DNA from: Niastella sp. OAS944
Lineage (GTDB): Bacteria > Bacteroidota > Bacteroidia > Chitinophagales > Chitinophagaceae
DNA length: 64,000 nucleotides
Assembly (NCBI GenBank): GCA_024809215.1
Contig: JANUBW010000001.1
Coordinates: 682,001-746,000 of the forward strand
Direction of reading: 5' to 3'
The translations under genes and the position numbers were made by a program. The notes under the pieces are model-generated. The model was given only the letters and a program-made list of their open reading frames with translations. It was not told where the DNA came from and made no database searches. Shown one piece after another: positions 34,456-44,602 of this stretch; position 1 is the stretch's first letter, and each line of letters begins with the position of its first letter.

Positions 34456-35085
34456 CTTAAGCAACTCATTATACTTATTAACTACTTCAACAAAGTCGGT
34501 AGCATCATGCATCCTCAGCTGTTTGGCGGCAATGAACTGGGCAATTGCCTCTTTTTTATCGCCAAACACTTCGGGCAGGTCTTTTGAATTGGCTGGCAAT
34601 AGTATCATTTGATTGTTCTGAAGCATGTAGTACTGTTCTATTTCCTCCAAACGCCGGTCAACGCGCCCATTTACGGAAACAAGCTGTTTTTCTTCGATAA
34701 TATTGCGGGCAATGAGGCGTAACAGCGATACCTTTCCCTGTATCAATACATGAAAATAGGTTTGATCGGTAGTTTTTTCGGTGGCCGGAAAACCACGGCG
34801 GAACAGCAGCGAGTCTTTCTTTTTGGGATACATTACAAATTCCTGCACTTTGCTTTCTGTGGCAAATGCATTGCCCTGAAATTGCAGCAGCAGGGAATTC
34901 TTTAAACAATCGAACTTCAGCTTAAACTGGTTCATGGTGCGGCCACTGGTAAAGCGCACTACCCCATCGTTCCACTCTTTAAATAAATAAGGATTTCCGG
35001 TTATAGTGTTCAGCTCTTCTTCTTTTGGTATTTGACCCAGAGCGCACTGGCACAGCAACAACAAACACCAGGCAATGTGTTTCAT
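34450..35085 (-). CDS. Hypothetical secreted protein, 211 aa
   Basis: The signal peptide is MKHIAWCLLLLCQCALGQ. The mature part begins with EELNTITGNPYLFKEWNDG, followed by beta-rich sequence and a helical C-terminus (EAIAQFIAAKQLRMHDATDF). No family is recognised; similar secreted proteins of unknown role are common in Chitinophagaceae. The ATG at 35085 was chosen over 35211 because it opens the signal peptide. Confidence 0.65.
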   Translation of the reverse strand: MKHIAWCLLLLCQCALGQIPKEEELNTITGNPYLFKEWNDGVVRFTSGRTMNQFKLKFDCLKNSLLLQFQGNAFATESKVQEFVMYPKKKDSLLFRRGFPATEKTTDQTYFHVLIQGKVSLLRLIARNIIEEKQLVSVNGRVDRRLEEIEQYYMLQNNQMILLPANSKDLPEVFGDKKEAIAQFIAAKQLRMHDATDFVEVVNKYNELLKE

Positions 35086-35173
35086 GGCAGCAGGTTTGAT
35101 TGCGTATAAGTTACGAATAAAAAGCCAATGGGCAACAGGCAATGGGCAATTGTCAATTGAAGACCAGACTGCA

Positions 35174-35206
35174 ATAAAAGGCCGCTCCCGTAAAAGAAGC
35201 GGCCTT
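35174..35206 (-). terminator. Terminator of the 35225-35617 gene
   Basis: AAGGCCGCT pairs with AGCGGCCTT; on the minus strand a T-run follows the stem. Confidence 0.75.
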
Positions 35207-35224
35207 ATCATATAATTAAATTAA

Positions 35225-35617
35225 TTAGTGTCTTCCGTAATTATTATTCCTGTTATCGTAACGATCATCACGATCAAATTTATTCATGTCAGTAGTTTTA
35301 GAAATTACTTTACCAAAACGGTTAATGTCAATGCTTATAAACTGGCCGTTTGATACAAACATGGTGTTGTTATAGATCTGGGTGGTTCTTTTTCTAAAAC
35401 CTACATTCTCGGTTTTGTAAATGGTGATGGCGTGGCGGCCGGCACGAACATTGTCCATTACGAAGGTATTGTTAAGGTCGTACATTTTACCATCGATCTT
35501 AACCTGTATGTTTGAACGATCGTTATTTGAAATTGATATTTTAGCATTTTTAGGACCAGGAGCAGCAAAAGAAGTAATACTAAACATTACTGCGATAAGG
35601 GTAAAAATCTGTTTCAT
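35225..35617 (-). CDS. Small secreted beta-domain protein (PEGA-like)
   Basis: A 130-residue protein with a signal peptide (FTLIAVMFSITSFAA). A beta-sandwich-like stretch follows (NIQVKIDGKMYDLNN, then VRAGRHAITIYKTE), like PEGA-type carbohydrate-binding or surface domains. The tail is rich in Asp, Asn and Arg (DRDDRYDNRNNNYGRH). Function unknown. It has its own terminator. Confidence 0.6.
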   Translation of the reverse strand: MKQIFTLIAVMFSITSFAAPGPKNAKISISNNDRSNIQVKIDGKMYDLNNTFVMDNVRAGRHAITIYKTENVGFRKRTTQIYNNTMFVSNGQFISIDINRFGKVISKTTDMNKFDRDDRYDNRNNNYGRH

Positions 35618-35702
35618 ATACTGTTTCCTCCATTGTTTTTATACTGTAATAGATGGCTTTGGAAACAGGTTGTTTACTAAAGGAGTGTTAAAGGGGAAGA
35701 CA

Positions 35703-35733
35703 AAAAAAATCCCCCCGGTACAACCGGGGGGAT
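35703..35733 (-). terminator. groEL terminator
   Basis: ATCCCCCCGGT, ACAA, CCGGGGGGAT; on the minus strand the stem is followed by a run of T. Confidence 0.9.
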
Positions 35734-35738
35734 AATAT

Positions 35739-35793
35739 CGCGAGGTAAGCGCAGTCGGCATTTTCATACCTCCTACTTCTTACTTCATATTTC

Positions 35794-35796
<3 letters not shown>
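35739..35796. repeat. Stuttered repeat, words CTTCTTACTTC
   Basis: Complement-strand members (CTCCTACTTCTTACTTCAT) of the AAGTAAGAAGTA family, ending at the groEL stop codon. Related runs occur at 16676-16788, 58584-58680 and 62983-63052. Confidence 0.6.
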
Positions 35797-37449
<1,653 letters not shown>

Positions 37450-37491
37450 TTACTTATTTATATAATTTGTCTTTGCAGGTTAGCTTATTGA

Positions 37492-37782
37492 TTAAACAAT
37501 AGCTAAGATATCGCTTTCGCGCATGATCAGCAGGTCATCTCCTTCGATAGAGATCTCAGTACCTGCATATTTGCCATACAGAACTGTATCACCTACTTTT
37601 ACAGTTACTGGCTCATCTTTTTTGCCAGGACCTGCAGCTACAACCGTACCACGTTGAGGCTTTTCTTTAGCAGTATCCGGGATAATGATACCACCGGCGG
37701 TTTTCTCTTCCGCTTTAGCTGGTCTAACAATTACCCTATCATGAAGCGGGGTAACGTTAATAGCATCTACTTTCTTAGCCAT
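37492..37782 (-). CDS. groES: Co-chaperonin GroES
   Basis: A 96-residue protein with the family blocks [20 protein letters not shown] (about residues 12-31) and [14 protein letters not shown], plus the mobile loop [14 protein letters not shown]. First gene of the groES-groEL operon. No CIRCE inverted repeat (TTAGCACTC-N9-GAGTGCTAA) is present upstream, so HrcA-type control is not supported here. Confidence 0.98.
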   Translation of the reverse strand: MAKKVDAINVTPLHDRVIVRPAKAEEKTAGGIIIPDTAKEKPQRGTVVAAGPGKKDEPVTVKVGDTVLYGKYAGTEISIEGDDLLIMRESDILAIV

Positions 37783-37847
37783 AGTGTATTTGTTTTTAAA
37801 TTTTTGATGATGTTTTGTGGGGGCCCTCTGCCAAAAAGCCGGGGCGG

Positions 37848-37855
37848 CAAAAGTA
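37848..37855 (-). promoter_or_regulatory. -7 element for groES-groEL
   Basis: The minus strand reads TACTTTTG (TAnnTTTG), 65 bp before the groES ATG, with a TTGG about 16 bp further upstream as a possible -33 box. The 324-bp gap 37783-38106 contains only this and the divergent nusB promoter. Confidence 0.6.
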
Positions 37856-38048
37856 AACGAATTTTATACCAATCCTTTCCTAAAGGTCATTTTTTCAGCG
37901 TTTTTGGTATAGTATGGCAGAAAACCGGAATGAAAACCGACAAGGTCAACTTTTTAATGTGACATTTTAGCAGCACCCAACCCATTCGGTCACAGGATGT
38001 TGTCGTTGAACAAGAAATGCATATTATAAGAAAGATCATAAACACGAT

Positions 38049-38080
38049 TTTGGGGGTACCCTTAAAATCGTATAGCTTTG
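38049..38080 (+). promoter_or_regulatory. nusB promoter
   Basis: TTTG at 38049-38052, a 20-bp spacer, then TAGCTTTG at 38073-38080 match both boxes of the Bacteroidota promoter. The ATG at 38107 is 26 bp further on. This placement argues against the longer frame beginning at 38017. Confidence 0.7.
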
Positions 38081-38106
38081 TGCGCTCAAAAACAAGTTCT
38101 TGCAAG

Positions 38107-39087
38107 ATGATCAGTAGAAGAAACATTCGTGTGAAAGTTATGCAAACCATCTATTCTGTAGAAAGTCAGATCGCAGAATCAGGAGGTGAAGTGCCTACAA
38201 AGCCAGTTGATACTGTGAAGATCCTACAGAAACACTTTGATCAAACCCGGCAGCTTTTTATTTATTTGATCCATTTTCTTACCGAAGTGGCCCGATATGC
38301 GGAAACCGACGCCCGCAACCGCGCTTCCAAACACCTGCCAACAAAAGAAGACCTTAACGTTAACATCAAACTAGCCGGCAACGAGCTGTTATGGAAGATC
38401 CTCGATCACCCCTCTTACAAACAAGCTGTAAAGGACGATAAACCAGAAATGCTCATCGACGCCGACCTGCTAAAGAAAATTTACCAGGAACTGGTTGACT
38501 CAGAAAAATACCAGCAATACATAGCCGTTCAGGGAAGAGATAAGAAAGATGAGAAAGAGATCCTTGAATACATTTGGGATACACTGTTACTGCCCAATGA
38601 AACCTTCACCAGCTATATAGAAGAGTATTTCAGCAACTGGGACGATGATGCTGATATGGTGGTGGTACTGATGCAAAATTTCATGAACAAACCCAGCGTC
38701 TACAACTTTCAGGAGCTGTTAAGCAAGGAAAAATGGCAATTTGCCAAGAACCTGCTGCAAACCACCCTCGAAAAGAAGGAACTGGCGTTACAATATATTA
38801 AACCAAAACTTAAGAACTGGGACCCCGACCGTATCGCTTCACTCGATATGATCCTTATGCGGATGGGCGTTTGCGAATTCCTCTTCTTTGAGACCATTCC
38901 TCCAAAAGTTACCATCAATGAATACATTGACCTGGCCAAGGAGTACAGCACCCAGCAAAGCGGTCAGTTTGTGAATGGTATTCTGGATAATATACATAAA
39001 GATCTTGTGCGTGATAACCAGATGAATAAAGTGGCGTTTTCGCCCAATTCGGCACAAGCACAGCAATCGGCGAATAAACCTTCCTGA
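38107..39087 (+). CDS. nusB: Transcription antitermination factor NusB (long Bacteroidota form)
   Basis: A 326-residue protein. The start MISRRNIRVKVMQTIYSVES is the NusB N-terminal block, and the C-terminal NusB helices contain VTINEYIDLAKEYSTQQSGQ and FVNGILDNI. The middle about 150 residues are an insertion typical of Bacteroidota NusB. It binds boxA RNA with NusE in rRNA antitermination. The start was set by the family N-terminus and by the promoter just upstream. Confidence 0.92.
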   Translation: MISRRNIRVKVMQTIYSVESQIAESGGEVPTKPVDTVKILQKHFDQTRQLFIYLIHFLTEVARYAETDARNRASKHLPTKEDLNVNIKLAGNELLWKILDHPSYKQAVKDDKPEMLIDADLLKKIYQELVDSEKYQQYIAVQGRDKKDEKEILEYIWDTLLLPNETFTSYIEEYFSNWDDDADMVVVLMQNFMNKPSVYNFQELLSKEKWQFAKNLLQTTLEKKELALQYIKPKLKNWDPDRIASLDMILMRMGVCEFLFFETIPPKVTINEYIDLAKEYSTQQSGQFVNGILDNIHKDLVRDNQMNKVAFSPNSAQAQQSANKPS

Positions 39088-39102
39088 TTGGGTTGCTTTA
39101 AT

Positions 39103-39110
39103 TAGATTTG
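39103..39110 (+). promoter_or_regulatory. -7 element for the DUF1573 gene
   Basis: TAGATTTG matches TAnnTTTG and lies 18 bp before the ATG at 39129. Confidence 0.55.
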
Positions 39111-39128
39111 CAAAAATTTTATTCCTTG

Positions 39129-39572
39129 ATGAAATACTTTTTGGCCCTGATAGCTGCAGCCACCTTCATTGGTTGCGATTATGCCGACAAAACGCCTGCG
39201 GGTAATGGCAGCAGCCATGTTATTCCCAAAGAAGCGTTTGACAGCTCCAAATTCACGACAATTGAATGGATTGATTCAACCAGCAAGGATTATGGAAAGA
39301 TCAATGAAGGGCAAAAGCTGGATGTATCGTTCAGGTTTAAAAACACCGGCGATAAACCCTTGATTATCCGTAGCGTAAAACCAGGTTGTGGTTGTACGGC
39401 CGCTGAACCGCCCAAGGAGCCGATAGCACCAGGCGCCGAAGGAACCATAAAGGCCAGCTTTAACAGCGAAGGCCGCCCCGGAAAAAACAGCAAGGATATT
39501 TATGTAGATGCTAATACCAAAGGCACGCAAAGTCATACAGTGCACTTTGATGTAGAAGTGGTGAAGAAATAA
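39129..39572 (+). CDS. DUF1573 lipoprotein
   Basis: A 147-residue lipoprotein. The signal ends FIGC (Cys17). The DUF1573 Ig-like domain has the hallmark SFRFKNTGDKPLIIRSVKPG, CGCTAAE and GTIKASFNSEGRPGKNSKDI. Such proteins are very common in Bacteroidota, with unknown role. A TTG at 39108 would add seven residues, but it overlaps the promoter box; the ATG at 39129 gives a perfect lipoprotein signal. It lies between nusB and yajC. Confidence 0.88.
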   Translation: MKYFLALIAAATFIGCDYADKTPAGNGSSHVIPKEAFDSSKFTTIEWIDSTSKDYGKINEGQKLDVSFRFKNTGDKPLIIRSVKPGCGCTAAEPPKEPIAPGAEGTIKASFNSEGRPGKNSKDIYVDANTKGTQSHTVHFDVEVVKK

Positions 39573-39573
39573 T

Positions 39574-39682
39574 TAGCTAATGTGATAATGAGATAATGTG
39601 ATAATGAAATACAGAGGCTCGCGATTATTCAGACGGCCGCACAAAGGCATTATCAAATTATCGAATTATCAAATTATCACAT
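39574..39682. repeat. Stuttered hairpin, words CTAATGTGATAATGAG
   Basis: The left run (GCTAATGTGATAATGAGATA) starts immediately after the DUF1573 stop. The complementary run (ATTATCAAATTATCGAATT) lies about 40 bp later. Same family as 8556-8650. Confidence 0.75.
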
Positions 39683-39737
39683 TTCGTACTTTAGTTCAAT
39701 ATTTTAAATTTTTTCAAATATTCAAATTCACATAACA

Positions 39738-40076
39738 ATGACTTCTTTAGTTTATTTATTGCAGGCTCAAGGTGGTGGCGCCGGATACATGCAGTTGATC
39801 CTTTTAGTAGGTATGATCCTCGTATTCTGGTTATTTATGATCCGTCCGCAAGCTAAAAAGGCCAAACAAGCCAAACAGTTCCAGGAAAATTTACAAAAAG
39901 GCGATAAGATCGTTACCATTGCCGGTATTCATGGCCGTGTAAATAAATTGAATGAGGATGGCACCATTGACGTGGAAACCAGCCCTGGCAGCTACATGAA
40001 AATAGAAAAAAGCGCAATCTCTTTAGAGATGACCGCTAATGTAAATAAGACTGCTGCTGCTACACCAGCTAAGTAA
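39738..40076 (+). CDS. yajC: Preprotein translocase subunit YajC
   Basis: A 112-residue protein with one membrane helix (MQLILLVGMILVFWLFMIRP) followed by the conserved QAKKAKQAKQFQENLQKGDK and VTIAGIHGRVNKLNEDGTI. It is part of the SecDF-YajC complex at the inner membrane; secDF lies 6 kb downstream in the same window. Confidence 0.95.
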   Translation: MTSLVYLLQAQGGGAGYMQLILLVGMILVFWLFMIRPQAKKAKQAKQFQENLQKGDKIVTIAGIHGRVNKLNEDGTIDVETSPGSYMKIEKSAISLEMTANVNKTAAATPAK

Positions 40077-40108
40077 TTACTCCTTTAAAGGGAAAAAAAC
40101 AATACTAC

Positions 40109-40137
40109 AGGCCTTCGGTTAAACCGGAGGCTTTTTT
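40109..40137 (+). terminator. yajC terminator
   Basis: GCCTTCGGTT pairs with AACCGGAGGC, followed by six T. Confidence 0.8.
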
Positions 40138-40140
40138 GTT

Positions 40141-40320
40141 GGTACCGGTTACCCGTTGCCGGTTACCGGGCATTAAGTGCAGCTTGCAGACAATATAAAA
40201 GCTTCGCGAAAATGCAAAGTTATAGCGAAGCATGAGCTGCATTATCTGCAACCTGAACCCTGAAACCTGCAACTGTATTTTGTATTTCCCGGAAACCGGA
40301 AACCGGTAACAGGAAACAGC
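40141..40320. repeat. Stuttered element, words GGTTACCGGTTGCC
   Basis: GGTTACCCGTTGCCGGTTACC at the left faces GGAAACCGGAAACCGGTAAC at the right. In between are GCAGCTTGCAG / CTGCATTATCTGC, an AGCTTCGC / GCGAAGC pair and CCTGAACCCTGAAACCTGC. It lies between yajC and coaE. Confidence 0.65.
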
Positions 40321-40366
40321 TTCTTCGAAAACCTATAAATAAACTTTTGTACTAACTTGCTCACCT

Positions 40367-40960
40367 ATGACTTTAAAGATCGGCATAACCGGCGGCATTG
40401 GCAGTGGTAAAAGTACTGTAGCTAAAGTATTTGAAGTGCTTGGCATTCCTGTGTACTATGCCGATGAGGCAGCCCGGCGGGTAATGAACGAAGATGAAGA
40501 AGTTCGCAAACAGATCATAGAGCATTTTGGCGCTTCTGCTTACAAAAACAACCAGCTCGACCGTGCCTATATTGGCGGCCAGGTATTCAACAACAAACAA
40601 AAACTGGAATTAATGAATAGCCTGGTGCATCCCGCCACCATTCGCGATTCGGAAAACTGGATGCGCCGGCAAACAACTCCCTATGCCATTAAGGAAGCCG
40701 CCATTATTTTTGAAAGCGGTACACAAGATCAATACGATTATATCATTGGGGTTACAGCACCCGTTCCTTTACGTATACTGCGCGCCATGAAACGCGATGG
40801 TTTAACCCGCGACCAGGTGCTTGCCCGCATTGAAAAACAAATACAGGATGTTATTAAAATGCGGTTATGCGATTTTGTAATTTATAATGATGAGCAACAG
40901 GCTATTATTCCGCAGGTTATTAAGTTGCATAATACATTATTGGAACTTGGTTCTAAATAG
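40367..40960 (+). CDS. coaE: Dephospho-CoA kinase
   Basis: A 197-residue kinase that phosphorylates the ribose 3' position in the last step of coenzyme A synthesis. The P-loop GGIGSGKST is at residues 9-17, followed by GIPVYYADEAARRVM, LVHPATIR and the lid region RILRAMKRDGLTRDQVLAR. Length is standard. It has its own gap on both sides, so probably a single-gene unit. Confidence 0.95.
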   Translation: MTLKIGITGGIGSGKSTVAKVFEVLGIPVYYADEAARRVMNEDEEVRKQIIEHFGASAYKNNQLDRAYIGGQVFNNKQKLELMNSLVHPATIRDSENWMRRQTTPYAIKEAAIIFESGTQDQYDYIIGVTAPVPLRILRAMKRDGLTRDQVLARIEKQIQDVIKMRLCDFVIYNDEQQAIIPQVIKLHNTLLELGSK

Positions 40961-40970
40961 ATATACAAGC

Positions 40971-41009
40971 AGTTGACGAGTTAACTCGTAACCAGTTAAC
41001 TCGTCAACT
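40971..41009. terminator. Perfect stuttered hairpin between convergent genes
   Basis: AGTTGACGAGTTAACT (40971-40986) and its exact complement (40994-41009) flank a 7-base loop. It belongs to the TTGACGAG word family and separates coaE from the convergent MBL gene. Confidence 0.65.
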
Positions 41010-41015
41010 TATAAA

Positions 41016-41981
41016 TTAACCAAACTGTGTTTTATTCTTCTTTCGCAATAACAACCACGCCGTCAACCCTAACACTGCTACTCCCGCAGCAATAGCCACC
41101 GCAGGCGCTATTTTGTTCACCGGTTTTGGAAGATAGGTTACACCACCTTCATCGGTAATAGCCGGTTCGCGGGTATATCGCCCATGAGCAGGTACTGCCA
41201 CTTCATAAAAGTTATCTGCCAGTTTGTGGAGCATTTTCCGCATTTGTTCACCCTTCATAACCTGACCATGACCTGTAGCAACCACTTCAGGCTCCAGATC
41301 GGCCAGCGTTTTTACCGATCTGGCCGCAGCATTCCAATCGTAGGTAAAATACCGTGGCGGCCCCGTGAGTTTACGGGTTTGCATCATTACCGACCATACC
41401 GATTCCTGGCGGGTGGTAACAAATGCATCGCCGGCCAGCAGCACCCGGTCCCTTCTTCTAAACAAACTGATGTGACCTGGCGAATGACCAGGGGTATGAA
41501 TGTATTTCCAGTCGGGCAAAAATGGCAGACTGCCATCCTGCGGCAACAGTTGAATATGTTCACTGATATTGAACGGGCCCGATGGGAATGCAGGCGAAAC
41601 AACCGACATTAATCCACCACCAGCCCAGGGGTCGGCAGGCGGATAAGCCGAAAGTCCTGTGAGGTAAGGCAATTCCATTAAATGGGTAAACACCGGCACA
41701 TCCCATTCATGCGCCAGTTCAAGGGCAGAACCCACATGATCGAAATGGCCATGGGTTAAAATAATGGCGGCCGGCTTTGAATCGGGCCAGAAAAGATTAT
41801 CGGCCAGTTCCTTTATTTTGGCAGCAGAGCGTTTGAGCCCGGTATCTATCAGCACCCATTTTTTCTCAACAGCGTTATGTATGAAATAGGCGTTTACAAA
41901 GCCATCGCGTAGTCCCCATATGCCCGGCGCTACGCTAAACCAATTTAAATTGATCACTGATTTAATCGTTCCGTTTTTCAT
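41016..41981 (-). CDS. MBL-fold metallohydrolase with C-terminal membrane helix
   Basis: A 321-residue protein. The metallo-beta-lactamase motif is THGHFDHVGS, with later metal ligands HTPGHSPGHISL, LAGDAFV and the final ATGHGQV. About 200 residues of hydrolase domain are followed by a linker and a C-terminal helix (PAVAIAAGVAVLGLTAWLLL) ending in basic residues, so it is probably membrane-attached. Substrate unknown. It is divergent from the Crp/Fnr gene. Confidence 0.85.
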   Translation of the reverse strand: MKNGTIKSVINLNWFSVAPGIWGLRDGFVNAYFIHNAVEKKWVLIDTGLKRSAAKIKELADNLFWPDSKPAAIILTHGHFDHVGSALELAHEWDVPVFTHLMELPYLTGLSAYPPADPWAGGGLMSVVSPAFPSGPFNISEHIQLLPQDGSLPFLPDWKYIHTPGHSPGHISLFRRRDRVLLAGDAFVTTRQESVWSVMMQTRKLTGPPRYFTYDWNAAARSVKTLADLEPEVVATGHGQVMKGEQMRKMLHKLADNFYEVAVPAHGRYTREPAITDEGGVTYLPKPVNKIAPAVAIAAGVAVLGLTAWLLLRKKNKTQFG

Positions 41982-42140
41982 TTGCGAGCTTTTAAAGATT
42001 GGAAGAATGATCTGGTACTTATTTATCTAAATAAATTCTATGCCAATAAGAACCAATGGGCAAGATCTCCGAAAATCGGGCGCCCCTTGCCTATTGCCTA
42101 TTGTCTATTAATTTCGGGCTATCATATCAATACCAGGAAC

Positions 42141-42704
42141 ATGCAGGAAAAACTTAGGGAGCATTTTGAAAAATTAATTTCACTAACGGATGAAGAGTTT
42201 GCATTTGTGCTTTCTCATTTTACGTTTAGAAAATATAAAAAGCACCAGTTCCTTATTCAACAGGGCGATGCCGTTAACCATACCTATTTTGTAGTATCGG
42301 GCTTACTAAAGTTGTCGCATACAAGTACCGATGATAAAGAGCATATTTTGCTTTTTGCCATGGAAGACTGGTGGGTAAGTGATGACCACGCTTATTTGAC
42401 CAAAACAAACGCCACCATGTCGCTCGATTGTCTTGAAGACACCAGCGTGTTTTGCATTACCCTGGAAGACAATCAGAAATTGTTTGCCGCCATGCCGAAA
42501 ATGGAGCATTTCTTTCTTAAAAAATCGCATTCAGGATATATCGCATTACAACGCCGTTTGCTGTCACTCCTCACCTCCAGCGCAGCGGAACGGTACGAGC
42601 AGTTACTAAAGCAATACCCCGCCCTTATGCAACGGGTAAATAAAACCCTGCTGGCTTCTTATCTGGGTGTTACCCGCGAAACCCTCAGCCGCCTAACTTC
42701 TTAG
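42141..42704 (+). CDS. Crp/Fnr-family transcriptional regulator
   Basis: A 187-residue regulator. The cyclic-nucleotide-binding-like beta-roll spans about residues 25-115 (FLIQQGDAVNHTYFVVSGLL). The C-terminal HTH ends NKTLLASYLGVTRETLSRLTS. No Fnr-type N-terminal cysteine cluster is present. The longest frame starts at 41982, but the ATG at 42141 matches the family N-terminus. A CRP-like double operator begins 4 bp after the stop codon, suggesting that it controls the next gene (ridA-like). Confidence 0.88.
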   Translation: MQEKLREHFEKLISLTDEEFAFVLSHFTFRKYKKHQFLIQQGDAVNHTYFVVSGLLKLSHTSTDDKEHILLFAMEDWWVSDDHAYLTKTNATMSLDCLEDTSVFCITLEDNQKLFAAMPKMEHFFLKKSHSGYIALQRRLLSLLTSSAAERYEQLLKQYPALMQRVNKTLLASYLGVTRETLSRLTS

Positions 42705-42707
42705 CGT

Positions 42708-42740
42708 GATCTACATCACGCCAAACTTGTGATGTAGATC
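42708..42740. promoter_or_regulatory. CRP/FNR-like double operator
   Basis: GATCTACATCAC and GTGATGTAGATC form a 12-bp perfect inverted repeat around 9 bases. The left half lies inside CGTGATCTACATCACG, which is itself a GTGA-N6-TCAC palindrome of the CRP type; the right half gives a second, less perfect site. It lies between the Crp/Fnr gene and ridA. Confidence 0.6.
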
Positions 42741-42798
42741 GGGGGCAAATTGTGGTGTTCTTTCCAATTTTACATTGTAAAAATTAAAAGCAAAAACA

Positions 42799-43188
42799 AT
42801 GGAAAAAAAGATCATCAATCCCTGGCAATGGCAGGATATCCGTAATTATGTACAGGCTGTTGAAGTAAAGAATGTAACATCCACGCTCTATTGTGCAGGA
42901 CAGGCTGCAGTACATGCTGACGGAACATCAAGTAATGCAGATATGAGGACCCAACTGCTGCTGGCCATTCAAAACCTGGAACAGGTGATAAGAGAAGCCG
43001 GTTACGAATGCAGCAATATTGTACGGTTAAATGTACTCACCACTTCATCGGCCGAGCTTTGGCCCTGCTTTGACATTTTGCAGAACTGGATAGGCCAGCA
43101 TAACATTAAACAGGCCACTACCCTGTATGAAGTACCGGCTCTTTTTGAAACATTAAAAATTGAACTGGAAGCTACAGCAGTTAAGTAG
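42799..43188 (+). CDS. RidA/YjgF-family protein
   Basis: A 129-residue protein with the RidA fold: YCAGQAAVHADGTSSNADMR, QLLLAIQNLEQVIREAGYEC, then NIVRLNVLTTS. The family deaminates reactive enamine/imine intermediates, although this branch is diverged from classical RidA. The CRP-like operator 60 bp upstream points to control by the neighbouring regulator. A terminator follows. Confidence 0.85.
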   Translation: MEKKIINPWQWQDIRNYVQAVEVKNVTSTLYCAGQAAVHADGTSSNADMRTQLLLAIQNLEQVIREAGYECSNIVRLNVLTTSSAELWPCFDILQNWIGQHNIKQATTLYEVPALFETLKIELEATAVK

Positions 43189-43198
43189 CCATAATAAA

Positions 43199-43236
43199 AT
43201 GAAAGCCCTCTGGTACAACCAAAGGGCTTTCATTTT
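43199..43236 (+). terminator. ridA terminator
   Basis: TGAAAGCCCTCTGGT pairs with ACCAAAGGGCTTTCA, followed by a short T-run. Confidence 0.8.
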
Positions 43237-43255
43237 AGCCTTGTTAACTCGTCAA

Positions 43256-44503
43256 CTAGGGATTTATATCTACATCTTTAAACTTTTCCGGAAACCACAC
43301 CATCATCTCCCCTTTTCCTCTGTTGGCCCAGGCGTAGTACGGGATGGCCGTAACCGTTTTTCGGCTGGTATTTACCGTTTGCGCTTTTTCATCAATGGAG
43401 ATCACCGGCACTTCGCTTTGCAGCACTTCTACCCCATTTAACAGATCGGGTTGAAACCGCGCCTCAAAAACAGCATCGGAAGGCATAAGGATATTGGCCG
43501 CACGGCCATTGTTATCGGCCCATTCGGCACAATAAATGAGTGGACCGCGCTGCAGGGCCACTTTACCTATATCGTCCTTTACTTTTTCATTGGCCACTAC
43601 GCGGCGAACATCCATTGGCAGATCAACTTTCAGCACATCGCCTTTCTTCCAGGTGCGTTTTATAACGGCATAGCCTTTTTCGGTGATGTAGCTAACCGGC
43701 TGACCATTTATAGTAATGGTTACTTTCCCCTGCTGGCTACCTGTGAACGTATACAGGTTGGAAGGAATGGCCTCATTGCGGGCCCATCCCGGAATACGTA
43801 CCAGCAAACTAAAGTCATCGTTTTTTTGCGGCGTTACGGTAAAGCTAAGCCCGCCATCCCAGGGATAATTGTTCTCCTGAATAATGCTTACCGGTTTACC
43901 ATGTACCTGCAAGGTGGCCTTACCCGAAACAAACAGGTTTACATATACTGCATTTTTTGTTTGTGCGTATACATAACCAGGAATTGAAGGTATCATACGG
44001 CTGATGTTGGTGGGGCAGCAGCTGCAATCGAACCAGCCGGAACGCTCCGGCTCCATACTATGATGATGAAAGTTGTTTTTGATCTGCATGGCATTGGTGT
44101 AGAAGAACGATTTGCCATCGAGCCCTACCCCACTTATGAGGCCGTTGTACAACTGCTTTTCCAGCACATCTATATATTTTGAATCGCCGTGTAACAGGAA
44201 CATGCGGTAATTCCAGTAAACACCGGCAATGGCGGCGCAGGTTTCGTTATAGGCGGTGGCATTGGGTAATTCATAGTTTTCACCAAAGCGTTCGCCGGAG
44301 GGGATGGCGCCGAGCCCGCCCTGCACATAGATCTTTTTGGTAACTACATTTTGCCAAATGGAATCGATGGCCAGCAGCAGTTTTTCATCACCCGTTAACG
44401 CAGCTACATCGGCCACGGCAGAATACAGATACGCTGCGCGAACAGCATGCCCAACGGCTTCGCGTTGATCGGTGACGGGAATTGTCGTGGTGACACTTCC
44501 CAC
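43256..44503 (-). pseudogene. 5'-truncated GH127 (DUF1680) glycosidase
   Basis: The remaining 415 codons are the C-terminal two thirds of a GH127-type beta-L-arabinofuranosidase-like protein. TDQREAVGHAVRAAYLYSA, ELPNATAYNETCAAI and the cysteine cluster DCSCCPTN are intact, followed by the C-terminal beta domains (PLIYCAEWAD). Family members are usually 600-690 residues with a signal peptide. The first roughly 230-250 residues are missing. A stop codon lies immediately upstream of the first GTG, followed at once by the terminator of the neighbouring aminotransferase gene. It is therefore probably a deletion remnant rather than a functional gene. Confidence 0.75.
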
Positions 44504-44513
44504 TCACCAAAAC

Positions 44514-44546
44514 AAAAACCCCGACGGCATTACACCATCGGGGTCT
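44514..44546 (-). terminator. Terminator of the aminotransferase gene
   Basis: ACCCCGACGG pairs with CCATCGGGGT; on the minus strand a TTTTTG run follows the stem. It abuts the truncated GH127 gene. A TTAACTCGTTAACC-type stutter lies at 44571-44604. Confidence 0.8.
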
Positions 44547-44602
44547 TATATATCATTTATTATGTTGTCCTTGTTAACTCGTTAACCAGTCAACCCATCA
44601 AC

